Of a stretch of 58,237 nt of DNA, positions 57,908 to 58,237 are shown piece by piece. The notes below the pieces were generated by a model. The model saw only the letters and a list, made by a program, of their open reading frames with translations, was not told the DNA's origin and made no database searches. Position numbers and translations under genes: made by a program. The stretch comes from Ruminococcus sp. (GTDB lineage Bacteria; Bacillota; Clostridia; Oscillospirales; Ruminococcaceae), in the NCBI GenBank assembly GCA_017961625.1, contig JAGCWY010000058.1:1-58237 (forward strand), written 5' to 3'. Position 1 is the first letter of the stretch. The number at the start of each line of letters is the position of its first letter.

Positions 57908-58237
57908 GTTTGCCCGACATGGGCACAATCTAACGGGTGAAAGTCCCGAACACGCCCAGATAGTGGGAAGTGTATAGCTGAACAGCAAGGGTGTCCGCCG
58001 TGAGGCGGAATCTGAAGGAAGCTGTAAGCAAACATCTGGTCTGACGAACAGAAATCGCATATAAGGCTGGGCTACGAGAGATAAGCTGGCCAAAAGCAGC
58101 AAAGTCTGATAACTATCACCTGTTAGTAGTAGCAAAGTAAATGTGGCAGATATATGGAGGGAAAGAGTGTGCGCCTTAATCGGGGAGGTCTCACAGGCGG
58201 GATATAACCCGTAGTAACAACGAACTGTGAGAAGTCA
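57908..58237 (+). mobile_element. Group IIC intron, 5' part (truncated by the window)
   Basis: The RNA begins GTTTGCCCGACATGGGCAC and continues GGGTGAAAGTCCCGAACAC, CAGCAAGGGTGTCCGCCGTG and GGAATCTGAAGGAAGC. This order closely matches domain I of the Oceanobacillus iheyensis class C intron of known structure. It starts directly after the T run of the pilin terminator, which is where class C introns characteristically insert. The reverse transcriptase would lie beyond the window. Confidence 0.88.

Larger units (their letters stand above)
57838..58237. other. Region after the pilin gene, about 400 bases
   Basis: It holds a small AAGGT/ACCTT stem (57842-57854), the pilin terminator and the start of a group II intron that runs off the window. 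Short minus-strand open frames here are shadows of intron RNA. Confidence 0.75.

Noticed and set aside
57853..58135. Minus-strand frames of 60 and 91 residues at the window end
   Set aside because: They lie within the structured RNA of the class C intron and the pilin terminator; no protein-like features.
1..58237. tRNA, rRNA or CRISPR arrays
   Set aside because: None was recognised by eye on either strand; no tRNA-like cloverleaf with a TTCGA arm or regular repeat-spacer pattern was found.

Overview
The window reads as chromosomal DNA of a fibre-degrading, Gram-positive Clostridia, most likely a Ruminococcus of the R. albus / R. flavefaciens type. This rests on gene content and is an inference, since no database search was possible. 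The clues are a clostridial ribosomal-protein/rpoA end, a CIRCE-controlled groESL, sporulation-type genes (yqfC, yqfD, ylbJ), a secretin-less type IV pilus locus, an expansin-like plant-cell-wall protein, and sigma-A promoters of the TTGACA-17-TATAAT kind.

Layout. 1-2.4 kb (+): tail of the ribosomal operon (rpsK', rpsD, rpoA, rplQ) closed by a strong terminator. 2.5-3.5 kb (+): yajC and a small TIGR04086-type membrane protein. 3.5-7.6 kb (-): response regulator, sensor kinase and membrane-anchored HtrA protease, an arrangement like the CssRS/HtrA secretion-stress circuits. 7.8-11.6 kb: a Tim44-like zinc-ribbon membrane protein, yqfD-yqfC, and divergent ylbJ. 11.6-13.9 kb (+): groES-groEL. 13.9-16.5 kb: an AT-rich interval with one polytopic membrane protein and decayed coding fragments.

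16.5-34.8 kb (-) is one long co-directional run that holds most of a purine pathway: purE, purC, purF, purM, purN, a stand-alone AICAR transformylase, a PurO-type IMP cyclohydrolase and purD. Between them sit apparently unrelated genes: an expansin, two tandem CmpB-type membrane proteins, HAD phosphatases, lipoproteins, a DUF4272 protein and a frameshifted pseudogene. The purF product has lost the residues of the glutaminase site, and the usual bifunctional PurH is replaced by two separate enzymes.

35-41 kb (+): a large disordered protein with repeated LAQFAI motifs, a TPR protein, a LacI-family regulator with a palindromic operator, and a DUF5662 protein. 41.3-42.2 kb: a degenerate group II intron placed directly after a ribosome binding site and ATG, just upstream of uvrC. 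44.3-57.9 kb: a complete monoderm type IV pilus locus (PilC-like, a PilM-PilN fusion, PilO, a 976-aa PilX-like protein, two minor pilins, prepilin peptidase, PilB, PilT, major pilin). The window ends inside a second group II intron, of class C type, that begins immediately after the pilin terminator.

Caveats: all protein names come from reading motifs and overall similarity, not from searches. Promoters, terminators and repeats were found by eye.
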